Assembly (NCBI GenBank): GCA_001941135.1
Contig: MSHL01000041.1
Span: forward strand, 1-45,155
Source of the DNA: Ruminococcus sp. Zagget11
Lineage (GTDB): Bacteria > Bacillota > Clostridia > Oscillospirales > Ruminococcaceae
Length of the DNA: 45,155 nucleotides
Direction: 5' to 3'
Shown one piece after another: positions 25,272-33,618 of this stretch. Numbering within the stretch: position 1 is the stretch's first letter; each line of letters begins with the position of its first letter. A program made the position numbers and the translations under genes. Under the pieces are notes generated by a model. The model made no database searches, was not told the DNA's origin, and saw nothing but the letters and a program-made list of their open reading frames with translations.

Positions 25272-25300
25272 TTGACAAAATGTTAAATTGGTAGTACAAT
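25272..25300 (+). promoter_or_regulatory. Promoter of the MarR-type gene
   Basis: TTGACA (25272-25277), 17 bases and TACAAT (25295-25300) form a near-consensus promoter. The rest of the spacer from 25047 is AT-rich and shows no gene. The leader to the MarR start is about 105 bases and contains a hairpin. Confidence 0.85.
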
Positions 25301-25325
25301 TTATATAAAGAGCTATGCGTTTTAG

Positions 25326-25351
25326 GCAACCATGCATAGTTTTATGGTTGC
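25326..25351 (+). promoter_or_regulatory. Leader hairpin upstream of the MarR-type gene
   Basis: GCAACCAT and ATGGTTGC pair perfectly around a 10-base loop, followed by CTTTC. It lies within the transcribed leader and could attenuate or stabilise the message, or be a dyad for the regulator itself. No T run follows, so it is not a clear terminator. Confidence 0.4.
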
Positions 25352-25412
25352 TTTCACATATTGCTATTGTGCATTTTTCACATTCATATGGTGGTTTGTT
25401 TTGGGAGGAAAT

Positions 25413-25922
25413 ATGTCGGATCTTGATTACTGTACGCTTGCCATTGCAAGAACCGCGCAAAAAATCGAAACCTACTTTAATAAACAGCTTGGCGATATAG
25501 GTGTTACTCTGTCTCAGCTTTCAATTCTTATGTTTGTAATAGAATGTGAGGAAAGCGGTCGCCGAATATTTCAGCGGGATATCGAACATGAGTTTTCTCT
25601 TTCAAACCCCGCCGTTACCGGTATACTCCAAAGGCTTGAGGCTAAAAAGCTTATAAAGAGAAGCATTTCCGAAACGGACAGCCGCTGCAAGTGGGTTTTG
25701 CTTACCGAATCGGGAAAATCGCTGAAAAATGCCTGCACCGCCAAACGCACCGAATGCATAAAAAAATTCGCCGAAAACATACCCCCTGAGGATATTGACG
25801 CCGCGATAAGGGTTATAAATGCCATGTGCGAAAATATATCGAGGGAGTCGTCGGGCGATTCTCAAGGTACCGACGAAAATCGTCCCCCTTACTCCGTTTC
25901 CGAGAATATTCACACCGAATAA
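25413..25922 (+). CDS. MarR-family transcriptional regulator
   Basis: The 169-residue protein has the MarR winged helix: TLSQLSILMFVIE, FQRDIEHEFSLSNPAVTGILQRLEAKKLIKRSISETDSRCKWVLLTESGK, then a dimerisation helix. The C-terminal 20 residues are polar and probably disordered. I chose the ATG with GGGAGGAA directly before it; the longest frame begins 27 codons earlier with an implausible hydrophobic extension. MarR proteins usually repress their own and adjacent genes in response to small phenolics or oxidants; the neighbouring membrane peptide and ytaF-type gene are candidate targets by position only. Confidence 0.9.
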   Translation: MSDLDYCTLAIARTAQKIETYFNKQLGDIGVTLSQLSILMFVIECEESGRRIFQRDIEHEFSLSNPAVTGILQRLEAKKLIKRSISETDSRCKWVLLTESGKSLKNACTAKRTECIKKFAENIPPEDIDAAIRVINAMCENISRESSGDSQGTDENRPPYSVSENIHTE

Positions 25923-26133
25923 TAAGGGTTAGTTTTTGTTTACCTCCATTTCTGCGGCATGGGATTTATGTTCTCTGTCTTCTGATTTATGTTATCGTGT
26001 AGGGTTTATCGGCTTTTAGCCGTTAATATACCATGAAGATGCTTATGCCTTCAATCATATTCTTATCCTTGCAGGAAATTATTTTATTTTCTGTCTTTCA
26101 ACAACAATAATCTAAAACGGAGGGGATTGCTCT

Positions 26134-26253
26134 ATGGGAAAAGTTCAAGTTCGCAACATGGCTCACAGATTTTTTACTATTACGGAGTTTACGATGGTTT
26201 TTGCAATGATTGCCGTTATTGCAATCAATTCTGTCCTGACAATGCTGTTCTGA
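26134..26253 (+). CDS. 39-residue single-span membrane peptide
   Basis: A short frame of 39 codons starts with ATG 8 bases after GGAGGGG, one of the best ribosome sites in this stretch. The product has a basic N-terminus (GKVQVRNMAHRFF) and one hydrophobic helix covering the rest (MVFAMIAVIAINSVLTMLF), N-in by the positive-inside rule. It ends one base before the stop of the convergent ytaF-type gene. I recognise no family; small hydrophobic peptides of this sort can be transporter regulators or type I toxins. Its reality rests on the ribosome site and composition. Confidence 0.5.
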   Translation: MGKVQVRNMAHRFFTITEFTMVFAMIAVIAINSVLTMLF

Positions 26254-26254
26254 C

Positions 26255-26852
26255 TTAAATTATCATAGCAAGTATAATTAACATTACGCCGCCCAACGCG
26301 CCGGTCGGAATCCGACATTTGCTTTGGGCGGTCAGCTTTTCCAGCCTTGTGCCGATGAAATAACCCACAGCTGCGGCTATTACTCCTCCCGCCAGCGCGG
26401 CGGCGAATATTCCTATGGGAGAAAATCCCGAAAGCCCTGCGCCTATTCCCATAGCTACAGAGTCTAAGGATAGGGCAAAGCCCAATACAAAGGCTTCCTT
26501 TACGGAAATGGAGCGGGATTTATCGCTGTCGGCAGCCGACCCGTCCGACATTAGGCGTGAAATGTCGATAAAATCATCGGATGAGCCGTCCCTTTCCTTT
26601 AGGCTTTCCCGTATGGTATGTATGCCTATTGCCAAAAGGAGTATTTTTGACAGCGCTGTTGCTGTTCGCGCAGAAATCATTGCCCCCAAAAAAGAGGAAA
26701 ACAGCACCGAAACAGACAACACCGCAGCACCTGCCAGCGCCGTTGAAAGCATGGCTCTGAAAGGCATTTTTATAGAACATATATCTATGCTAAGGCAAGC
26801 GGCAAAAAACATCGGCGGAGGTTGCCGCCGCCATAATAATCAGCTTGGTCAC
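26255..26852 (-). pseudogene. ytaF: ytaF/mntP-like membrane protein gene, frameshifted near its start
   Basis: The main frame (from an internal ATG at 26812) encodes the YtaF type of LysE/MntP-fold membrane protein, including the FALSLDSVAMGIGAGLSG repeat and a polar central loop. The first repeat is incomplete in that frame. Just upstream, in another frame, a GTG preceded by GGGTGGG encodes TKLIIMAAATSADVF, the missing N-terminus, and then stops. The two join perfectly (ATSADVF-AACLSIDICSIKMPF) if the A6 run at 26804-26809 were A5. It is therefore a one-base insertion in a homopolymer: real decay, slippage or an assembly error. YtaF was named as a sporulation membrane protein; relatives export metal ions. 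Confidence 0.8.
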
Positions 26853-27102
26853 TGTAAACACCCACCCTTTCGCTATTACAATATATTCCGCAGCGGTAAA
26901 AGGGGTGAGGGCTGTGCCTATTTAGTCACCTTTCGGGTCACAATATTTTGTAAACGGCTGTTTTGAGCGATTAAAATGTCACCTTTGGGCAATATGCACT
27001 AAATCACACATTGGGTCACAACTTATTTTGTCTAATTATACAATTTTTGTGAAAACAGGTAGCTAATATGTCAAAATCAACGAAAAAATGTGCTTTTTAT
27101 GC
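26853..27102. other. Spacer with repeated GTCACCTTT/GGGTCACAA motifs
   Basis: No gene is visible. GTCACCTTTCGGGTCACAA (26926-26944) is followed by TATTTTGT. A related set lies at 26977-27031: GTCACCTTTGGGC, then GGGTCACAA and TTATTTTGT after a 20-odd base insertion. The spacing places them between the ytaF-type gene and the birA promoter, where they could be binding sites. No known box was recognised. Confidence 0.4.
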
Positions 27103-27131
27103 TTGACATTGTTGATAATTTGTGCTATAAT
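27103..27131 (+). promoter_or_regulatory. Sigma-A promoter of birA
   Basis: TTGACA, 17 bases and TATAAT match the consensus exactly. Transcription should start near 27138, about 58 bases before the GTG start. Confidence 0.9.
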
Positions 27132-27195
27132 CTATGAAAAGTACCAAAATTCGTACATTTTCATATCTATTTTGTTTATAGATGGAGGGATTGCT

Positions 27196-28164
27196 GTGCC
27201 TGTAGTCGAAAAAGTTCTTGAAATACTTGAGGATAATCGAGGAAGAAGTGTGTCGGGAAATAAGATAGCCCAGTCGCTCGGTGTGACAAGAAGTGCCATT
27301 TGGAAAGCTGTTACTCGGCTACGTGAAGACGGATATTCCGTAAGTGCCGTAACCAACAGAGGCTATCGTTTGAATGATGACAATGATATGATCAATGAAC
27401 CTGCTATCAACGCTTTTTTAAAAACAGAGAGCCTTGGCAGGAGTATAGATATTTTCAAAACAATTGACTCTACCAATGATTTTGCAAAGAGCCGTGCCCA
27501 TTTGGGAGCTGAGCATGGTGCGCTGATTGTCGCGGATCACCAGACTGCCGGAAAAGGAAGAATGGGAAAGAGATTTCACTCTCCCGGCAGATCCGGTATA
27601 TATATGAGCGTTATTGTTAGACCTAAATTCTCCGTTGAATATGCAATGGCTATTACATCCTGTACCGCAGTTGCCGTTGCGGAGGCTATTGAAAATGTAA
27701 CGGGTCTTAGCTGCGGAGTTAAGTGGGTAAACGATATTTACTGCAACGGCAAAAAGCTTTGCGGAATACTTACCGAAGCGTCAATCGGAGTTGAACAGGG
27801 CGGACTGGATTATGTGGTTATAGGTATAGGACTTAATGTATCCAATGCCGTATTTCCAAGGGATTTGGAGAATATCGCCACAAGCCTGAGACTGGAAACG
27901 GGTAAGAAATTCTCCCGTGCCCAGCTTATTGCCGAGATTCTCAACTGCCTTGAAAAGCGCCTTGAGGAAATACCTACCCACGGCTATATCGATGAATACC
28001 GCCGCAGATCTATATTTATAGGTCATGATATTATTATCCGCAAGAATAACGCGGCAACTAAGGCAAAGTGCTTGGATATAGACAATTTAGGCAAGCTTTT
28101 GGTTAAATACGAGGACGGAACGGAAGCAGCTATCAGCAGCGGTACCGTGGAGCTTGCAGATTAA
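27196..28164 (+). CDS. birA: Biotin-protein ligase / biotin operon repressor
   Basis: The 322-residue protein joins biotin to carrier proteins via biotinyl-AMP. An N-terminal winged helix (EDNRGRSVSGNKIAQSLGVTRSAIWKAVTRLREDGYSVSAV) marks the bifunctional, DNA-binding class. The catalytic domain shows DSTNDFAK, the biotinyl-AMP loop GKGRMGKRFHSPGRSGIYMS, KWVNDIYCNGKKLCGILTE, and a C-terminal SH3-like domain. I start at a GTG (VPVVEKVLEILED) with GGAGGG six bases before; the longer frame runs through the promoter. It has its own consensus promoter and terminator and is monocistronic. Confidence 0.94.
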   Translation: MPVVEKVLEILEDNRGRSVSGNKIAQSLGVTRSAIWKAVTRLREDGYSVSAVTNRGYRLNDDNDMINEPAINAFLKTESLGRSIDIFKTIDSTNDFAKSRAHLGAEHGALIVADHQTAGKGRMGKRFHSPGRSGIYMSVIVRPKFSVEYAMAITSCTAVAVAEAIENVTGLSCGVKWVNDIYCNGKKLCGILTEASIGVEQGGLDYVVIGIGLNVSNAVFPRDLENIATSLRLETGKKFSRAQLIAEILNCLEKRLEEIPTHGYIDEYRRRSIFIGHDIIIRKNNAATKAKCLDIDNLGKLLVKYEDGTEAAISSGTVELAD

Positions 28165-28185
28165 AGGCTTTTATTAAAATACCGA

Positions 28186-28225
28186 ATCGGCATTGCATAC
28201 AGATTATATGCAATGCCGATTTTTT
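28186..28225 (+). terminator. Terminator after birA
   Basis: ATCGGCATTGCATA pairs with TATGCAATGCCGAT around a 7-base loop and is followed by a T run. Confidence 0.93.
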
Positions 28226-28242
28226 ACGTTATTATTATAGAG

Positions 28243-29595
28243 TTAATTTCTTTGCGCTTTACCGACCTTAATTGAAAACAGCAGCTCTCTTTTGGGATAT
28301 GACCCCGCTAAAAGTACAATCGCCATAAATATCCACACTATCGGCTCGGTAATCATTACGCCGAAATATCCCGCGAGGGGGACAAGCCATACAACAGCGG
28401 CTATTTTACCGAAAAACTCTATGACGCTGCTGATAATGGGCACAGCCTTCTGTCCCACTCCCTGCATTGCGCTTCTTACAATGCACACAAGCCCAAGCAC
28501 ATAGTAAAAGGGTGTGTTCACCTTTAAGTAGCGCATGGCAAGAGCGGTTACCTCCTCGCTTTGGTTGTCGGTGATAAATCCGATAAGTCCTCCGCTGACA
28601 GTGTATGCAATAGCCACGGCACAGCATGACCATATCCATGAAATAAGCAGTGCGGATTTTATCCCCTTGCTTATCCTGTCATATTGCTTTGCGCCGAGAT
28701 TTTGGCTGCAATAGGTGGCGGTGGAGGAGCTGAGAGCGGTTATGGGCAGCATAAGCAGGCTTGACAGCTTTCTTGCCGCTGTATGGGCGGCTATAGTATC
28801 CGTACCCAGTCCGTTTATTGCACTCTGCAAAATAAGCGAACCCATTTCCACAATTGAGAACATAAGCGCCATGGAAAGTCCCATGGAAAGCAGCTCACCC
28901 AGCTCCGAGGGTGTGACGGCAAAATCTCTCCCTTTAGGTATAATAAAGGAAAACCGCTTTATTATCAGAAGCAGACAGAGTATAAAGGAAACCGTTTGGG
29001 ATATAACCGTCGCATAGGCCGCACCCCGTACCCCCATTCCCGCTCCCGATATAAGTACATAGTCTAAGGCAATATTCAGCAGGGATGAGAAAATCAGAAG
29101 CACAAGAGGAGTAACGCTGTCCCCCACGGCACGAAGTATGCCCGCGGACATATTATAAAGCATTGCCGTTACCATGCACATGAGTATTACGGATATGTAG
29201 TCCCGTGCCATATCGAATATTTCCTCGGGAGTACTCAAGGCGGTAAGAAAGCTTTCCAAGAAAATTCCGCTTATCAGGGTAAGCAACGCCGACACCGACA
29301 GTCCCAGTATAAGTGCGCCCGATACGGAGCGGCGCATTTTTTCGCTGTCCCCCGCGCCGAAATGACGGGCGGTGATTATGGCAAAGCCGTTGGTAAGACC
29401 TGTCATAAAGCCTATTATAAGATTGGAAAGATATGTAGTAGAGCCAAGCGCCACCACTGCGTCAAGCCCTACGGTTCTGCCAACTATAACCATGTCAATC
29501 ATTCCGTAAAGCTGTTGAAACAGACTTCCGAAGAATATGGGGGCGGCAAAGGAAATCAATATTTTTGTGGGATTGCCCGAAGTAAGACCTTTCAT
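28243..29595 (-). CDS. MATE-family efflux transporter
   Basis: The 450-residue protein has twelve predicted helices in two homologous bundles, opening with the conserved ISFAAPIFFGSLFQQLYGMIDMVIVGRTVG. MATE transporters expel cationic drugs or metabolites by sodium or proton exchange. The second half repeats the pattern (ILQSAINGLGTDTIAAHTAARKL). It is convergent with birA and faces no obvious operon partner. Substrate is unknown; the subgroup resembles the DinF/NorM-like proteins common in gut Clostridia. Confidence 0.93.
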   Translation of the reverse strand: MKGLTSGNPTKILISFAAPIFFGSLFQQLYGMIDMVIVGRTVGLDAVVALGSTTYLSNLIIGFMTGLTNGFAIITARHFGAGDSEKMRRSVSGALILGLSVSALLTLISGIFLESFLTALSTPEEIFDMARDYISVILMCMVTAMLYNMSAGILRAVGDSVTPLVLLIFSSLLNIALDYVLISGAGMGVRGAAYATVISQTVSFILCLLLIIKRFSFIIPKGRDFAVTPSELGELLSMGLSMALMFSIVEMGSLILQSAINGLGTDTIAAHTAARKLSSLLMLPITALSSSTATYCSQNLGAKQYDRISKGIKSALLISWIWSCCAVAIAYTVSGGLIGFITDNQSEEVTALAMRYLKVNTPFYYVLGLVCIVRSAMQGVGQKAVPIISSVIEFFGKIAAVVWLVPLAGYFGVMITEPIVWIFMAIVLLAGSYPKRELLFSIKVGKAQRN

Positions 29596-29781
29596 TAAAT
29601 CACCTGTTGAGAAACCGGAATTTGCGAGGGAAATTATACAACACTGAAATATAGATTATACTATTATTGTTTCTTGAGTATTAAGGCTGTGAAAAATTTT
29701 TTATAACTTCTTTTTGTGGAGTATTCACAGCTCTTCGGAAAATAATTTGTGTAATAAGGCGAATGAAAATTCAGTGGGCAG

Positions 29782-29820
29782 CTAAAAAAGCAGCTGTCAC
29801 CTTGACAGTGACAGCTGCGG
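29782..29820 (-). terminator. Terminator after the cysteine desulfurase gene
   Basis: On the minus strand an 11-bp perfect stem, GCAGCTGTCAC/GTGACAGCTGC, with a 7-base loop is followed by TTTTTT, 60 bases past the gene's stop. Confidence 0.92.
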
Positions 29821-29880
29821 TATATATTTCCGCAAAGAAATGGTATATCGACTGATATGTTAGGGCATAGCGGCGGACAA

Positions 29881-31008
29881 TCAGGAAACCGCCTTTACCA
29901 CCGATTTCACTATATAATCAGCCTCCTCATCGGTAATATCCTCGCCGACGGTAAGCCTTAACGACCCTTTCGCCATTTCCCTTGACCGACCCATTGCCAG
30001 CAGTACGTGGGATGGATCGAGAGAGCCTGCCGCGCAAGCCGACCCACTTGATGCGCATATACCCATTTTATCAAGCAGCAGAAGAAGCATTTCACCGCTT
30101 ACACCCGGAAAGGATATATTAATATTATTGCACACCCTCAGGCGGCTGTCACCGTTAAGACAGCTGCCCTTTGTGTTTTCCAGTATTCCGCGGATAATCC
30201 TGTCACGAACCGCCGTAAGCCTTGCTGTTTTTTCGGGGATATTTTTGCATGAATCCTCCACAGCCTGCGCAAGTCCCACTATTGCGGGGACATTCGGCGT
30301 GCCGGAGCGTATTCCCCTCTCCTGCCCGCCGCCGCTTATCACAGGCTGAATTTCAACTCCCGTACTCAGATACAGAAAGCCTATTCCCTTTGGCGCATGG
30401 AGCTTATGTCCCGAGCAGGAAAGCATTTGTGCGGTTTCATGAAGATTTATGGGGATATTCCCCACTGCTTGGACTGCGTCCGTGTGGAAAAGTATACCTT
30501 TTTCACGGCAAACCTCGGCTATTTCCTCTATTGGCTGAATTGTCCCTATTTCGTTGTTCACATACATAACCGTAACCAGTGCCGTATCGCCGCAAACAGC
30601 CTTGCTGACCTGTTCCACTGTGACAATTCCCCTCTCATCCACAGGAAGATATGTCACGAAAAAGCCCTCATTTTCAAGAGCCTTGCAGCTTTTCAGCACA
30701 GCGGGGTGTTCAAAGACTGTGGTGATGATATGTCTTTTGCCCTGCCGCGCTTTAAGACGTGCCGCACCCTTTATCGCCAAATTATCCGACTCCGTACCGC
30801 CGCTTGTAAAGTATATTTCCTTTGGCAGGCAGCCCATTACCTCCGCAATTTTCGCCCTTGCGTTTTCAACGGCGCTTCCCGCATTCCTCCCTAAGTGATA
30901 GACGCTTGAGGGGTTGCCGTACTCCTCACGGAAATATGGCATCATAGCGGCAATAACACTTTCCGAAACCGCCGTTGTAGCCGCATTATCGGCATATATA
31001 TAGCGCAT
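29881..31008 (-). CDS. Cysteine desulfurase (IscS/NifS family)
   Basis: The PLP enzyme removes sulfur from cysteine as a persulfide for iron-sulfur cluster or tRNA thiolation. With the start at MRYIYADNAATT the protein has 375 residues. The PLP lysine is in SGHKLHAPKGIGF (about Lys202) and the mobile catalytic cysteine in SGSACAAGSLDPSH (about Cys325). AGGAAAGGA precedes this ATG, and homologues begin here; 43 in-frame codons upstream are not part of the enzyme and look like gene debris. No iscU or thiI is adjacent, so a dedicated partner cannot be named. Confidence 0.93.
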   Translation of the reverse strand: MRYIYADNAATTAVSESVIAAMMPYFREEYGNPSSVYHLGRNAGSAVENARAKIAEVMGCLPKEIYFTSGGTESDNLAIKGAARLKARQGKRHIITTVFEHPAVLKSCKALENEGFFVTYLPVDERGIVTVEQVSKAVCGDTALVTVMYVNNEIGTIQPIEEIAEVCREKGILFHTDAVQAVGNIPINLHETAQMLSCSGHKLHAPKGIGFLYLSTGVEIQPVISGGGQERGIRSGTPNVPAIVGLAQAVEDSCKNIPEKTARLTAVRDRIIRGILENTKGSCLNGDSRLRVCNNINISFPGVSGEMLLLLLDKMGICASSGSACAAGSLDPSHVLLAMGRSREMAKGSLRLTVGEDITDEEADYIVKSVVKAVS

Positions 31009-31215
31009 AGAATTATCCTTTCCTACATAAACTCCTTGGATATAATTTTTAGTGCCTCGCAGCAGCTGCCCTCCCATATAATTTATAGTGCCCATCAATA
31101 TCCGCATTTCTTTTTTATTGATATCCGGTCTTGACACGCGTCCCCATTTCAGATAGACCTCGGTATTTTCATAAACGCTTGCCCCGACAGACTCAATATA
31201 TGCGTCCTCGATAAA
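31009..31215 (-). pseudogene. Coding remnant upstream of the cysteine desulfurase gene
   Basis: An open stretch in the same frame as the desulfurase encodes plausible protein (FIEDAYIESVGASVYE, VYLKWGRVSRPD, INYMGGQLLRGTKNYIQG) but has a stop just upstream and no start with a ribosome site. I do not recognise the family. It could be the 3' end of the broken gene at 31264-31718, which lies in the same frame two stops earlier, or a separate fragment. Confidence 0.4.
31033..31092. repeat. Imperfect direct repeat before the cysteine desulfurase gene
   Basis: Two 23-base copies (31033-31055 and 31070-31092) share the pattern CCT(T/C)(G/C)(G/C)ATATAATTT(T/A)TAGTGCC and are spaced 37 bases apart. 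They lie within 100 bases of the start codon, so paired sites for a regulator are possible; they also fall in coding debris and may be chance. Confidence 0.35.
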
Positions 31216-31263
31216 GGAAGTTTAAAAAGGCAAGGTGTTGATGTCTTGCAAAGTTTATCTCCT

Positions 31264-31718
31264 CTAAAACAACTGCGCCGCCGAACCATGGAACAAAAGC
31301 GCATTCACATCCACCTCAACCACTGCATTGGCGATGGTTTTCAGCAATTCGGGGAGGACAAATTCTCCCGGAAGAGCGGGAATAAGCTCACGAAATTCCG
31401 CCCTGAAATCCTCCCTGTCAAAATGCTTTTCCTCTAAGGGAATAACCACCTTGGCTGCGTTTTTGTTGGCATTTATGTTAGCATACTTTTCCTTAAAGGA
31501 CTGGGTACACTGAAAAGGAATATCCTTTATCACCTCCGCCAAAAGGATAACGCTTTCGCCTTTTGGCTGGCAAAGGGTGGGAATACAGTCGTAGGACAGG
31601 TTTGCAGGGTGTACATAATATACTGTGTGGCATCGGACAGATGCTTAAATCCGAAGTCCTTGAATATTTCATTGCTGTTGTCACGAACCTGCTTATATGC
31701 GTATTTACATGGTTTCAT
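31264..31718 (-). pseudogene. Frameshifted gene of unknown function
   Basis: The first frame gives MKPCKYAYKQVRDNSNEIFKDF and runs to about MYTLQ; a second frame then gives LSYDCIPTLCQPKGESVILL, KDIPFQCTQSFKEKYANINANK and onward to LLFHGSAAQLF. The two join naturally (YTLQ-N-LSYDC) if the AAA near 31607 were AAAA, giving about 151 residues. The product would be soluble and mixed-charge. I do not recognise the family. The break is a one-base deletion in a short A run, matching the pattern of the other broken genes in this window. Confidence 0.55.
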
Positions 31719-31887
31719 ACTTTATTGATTCCTTTCGGTTTATTCGGCATTTTTTAATTTCACTCATATTGAATCCCCCTTGTAATATGGCTGCGTATAA
31801 AGTCATTATAAACCTAATATCTCACCATTGCAATAGTAATTACTTACAATGTTTTATTGCATTTTTATGCGAATAAGTTAAGAACCC

Positions 31888-31907
31888 CTGATTTTAGGGA
31901 AAATCAG
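31888..31907 (-). terminator. Hairpin after sigF
   Basis: CTGATTTT and AAAATCAG pair with a 4-base loop about 75 bases past the sigF stop. There is no clear T run, so it is a weak terminator candidate. Confidence 0.35.
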
Positions 31908-31982
31908 CGGTTTCGGGCTCTTTAAATACACGACTTTTTTGGTGCGTTTCTTGCGCTTTTATAATTTTTATAACAGAATATA

Positions 31983-32678
31983 TCAATCGGCGATTGTCAA
32001 CTGCCTTTTCATCTCCTCCAGTATCTTTTTCTCCCTCCTTGAAACCTGTACCTGGGTCATTCCCAAAAGTCCCGCCGTTTCATTTTGCGTCAGTGACTTG
32101 AAATATCGCAGATATATAAGCCGTCTGTCTGCAGCACTCAGGGTGTCCATAACCTGATGCAGGGCTATAGGCTCGCACATATCCGATTCACTGAATGGTG
32201 AGGGAATGTCTGCCTCCTCTCCGTCGTTTTCATCGCCCCGTGTAAGGGATATGCAGGGCTTTGATGCGGCTATAGCCTCCGCAACTGCCTCCGTGCTGCT
32301 GTCGGTAAGCTCCGCAAGCTCCGATAATAGCGGTTCTCTCCCGTATTCTCCCGAAAAAGCCTGCCTTGCCTTGGCAATACGAATGGATAACTCCTTTATG
32401 CTGCGGCTTACCTTAGCAGTCCCTCCGTCACGAAAAATACGCTTTATTTCCCCCATTATAACGGGAACGGCATAGGTGGAGAACATCACTCCTCGGTTTT
32501 CGTCAAAGCCTGTCGCCGCTTTTACCAGTCCCATACACCCCGCGCTGTACAGCTCCTCATACTCCGCACCTCTGCCTCTGAAACGGTTTGCGCAAAGGTG
32601 TACAAGTCCCAAATTTTCCGAAACGATTTTATTGCGCCGTTCAATAGTCTTTTCAGCACCGATTTCAGCCGTATTCAT
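31983..32678 (-). CDS. sigF: Sporulation sigma factor, SigF type
   Basis: This sigma-70 family factor directs forespore transcription after asymmetric division. Region 2 is seen in NLGLVHLCANRFRGRGAEYEELYSAGCMGLVKAATGFDENRGVMFSTYAVPVIMGEIKR, region 3 in the middle, and the region 4 helix-turn-helix in LTQNETAGLLGMTQVQVSRREKKILEEMK. Length (231) suits SigF/SigG. The identity as SigF rests on its place directly after the SpoIIAB gene, with an overlapping ATGA start. SigG is the close alternative but is not normally in this operon. Confidence 0.93.
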   Translation of the reverse strand: MNTAEIGAEKTIERRNKIVSENLGLVHLCANRFRGRGAEYEELYSAGCMGLVKAATGFDENRGVMFSTYAVPVIMGEIKRIFRDGGTAKVSRSIKELSIRIAKARQAFSGEYGREPLLSELAELTDSSTEAVAEAIAASKPCISLTRGDENDGEEADIPSPFSESDMCEPIALHQVMDTLSAADRRLIYLRYFKSLTQNETAGLLGMTQVQVSRREKKILEEMKRQLTIAD

Positions 32679-33151
32679 GAGTTAGCCGCTCCCGTCCTCA
32701 TAAGGCTTTTGGAAAATATCTTCTTTTTCATGGTCACTGATGTGCCTTTTCCCGGCTTACTGTGAACGCTTATACTGTCCATAAAGCTTTCCATTACGGC
32801 AAATCCCAGACCTGCGCGCTCCTCGGAGGGTGCCGTGGTGAACATAGGCTCCATTGCCTTGTGTATATCCTCAATTCCGCAGCCCTTGTCCTTTATCCGA
32901 ACAAGAAAAATATTGCCCTCCAATATGCGGCACATAATTTCTATGGTACATCCGCTTTCCGCCCTGTCACGGTAAGCGTGTACTATACAGTTGGTCACAG
33001 CCTCGCTGACCGCAGTTTTTATATCCGCCAGCTCTACTATGCTTAAATCCATCTGCGCCGCAAATGCCGACACCACCGCTCTTGCCACTGCTTCATTGCA
33101 GCTTTTTGCAGGGAGCGTTACCTTCATCTCATTTATTACGGAAATATCCAT
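32675..33151 (-). CDS. spoIIAB: Anti-sigma F factor (serine kinase)
   Basis: SpoIIAB holds SigF inactive and phosphorylates SpoIIAA. The GHKL ATPase motifs are intact: N box VSEAVTNCIVHAY, G1 box DKGCGI and G2 box RAGLGFAVME. Length (158) is a little above the B. subtilis protein because of a short polar C-terminal tail. It overlaps sigF by 4 bases, and follows spoIIAA by 17 bases. In this window its antagonist spoIIAA is frameshifted; if that is real, SpoIIAB would lock SigF off. Confidence 0.95.
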   Translation of the reverse strand: MDISVINEMKVTLPAKSCNEAVARAVVSAFAAQMDLSIVELADIKTAVSEAVTNCIVHAYRDRAESGCTIEIMCRILEGNIFLVRIKDKGCGIEDIHKAMEPMFTTAPSEERAGLGFAVMESFMDSISVHSKPGKGTSVTMKKKIFSKSLMRTGAANS

Positions 33152-33168
33152 TTTCTTTCCACGTCCTT

Positions 33169-33469
33169 TCAGCTTATTACAGCAAGCTTGTCTATTCCCG
33201 CAAGCCGCATTACCTTTTTAATGTGTGCGGGAGTGTTCCTGAGTGTCACCCGCCCGCCTATTTCCTTTATAACCTTATATCTCCCCATAACAAGTCCTAT
33301 ACCCGAGCTGTCCATAAATGTCACCTCACCGAAATCCAGTACCAGTGATTCGGGGCGGCAGCGTTCAATCTCCCATAAGCTCACGTATATTCCCTGCGGA
33401 ATGATGATCTATTTCTCCGCATAAATACACGCTTAAAGCGCCGCCGTCCGTTTCCATTTTTACTTCCAT
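33169..33469 (-). pseudogene. spoIIAA: Anti-sigma F antagonist gene, frameshifted
   Basis: The C-terminal two thirds (ERCRPESLVLDFGEVTFMDSSGIGLVMGRYKVIKEIGG) is clearly the STAS domain of SpoIIAA, with the phosphorylated serine in MDSSG. The N-terminus lies in another frame: an ATG after GGGAGGT encodes MEVKMETDGGALSVYLCGEIDHHSAGNIRELMGD and then stops. GEIDHHSA aligns with GELDHHTA of B. subtilis, so the pieces belong together. The shift falls between 33367 and 33384, next to a GGG run. One deleted or two inserted bases would repair it. Without repair, the operon lacks the protein that frees SigF. Confidence 0.85.
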
Positions 33470-33618
33470 AGGCTTATTTTACCTCCCAAGCAATTATTGT
33501 ATGATAATTCATTCTATCACCGAGCTGTTAAAAATTTTGCCGAAACGGCAAACCGATTCGGCACTTTATTGGATTTTTAATTATGCCTGCACAAATGCTA
33601 ATCATTTCCACTGCTGTT

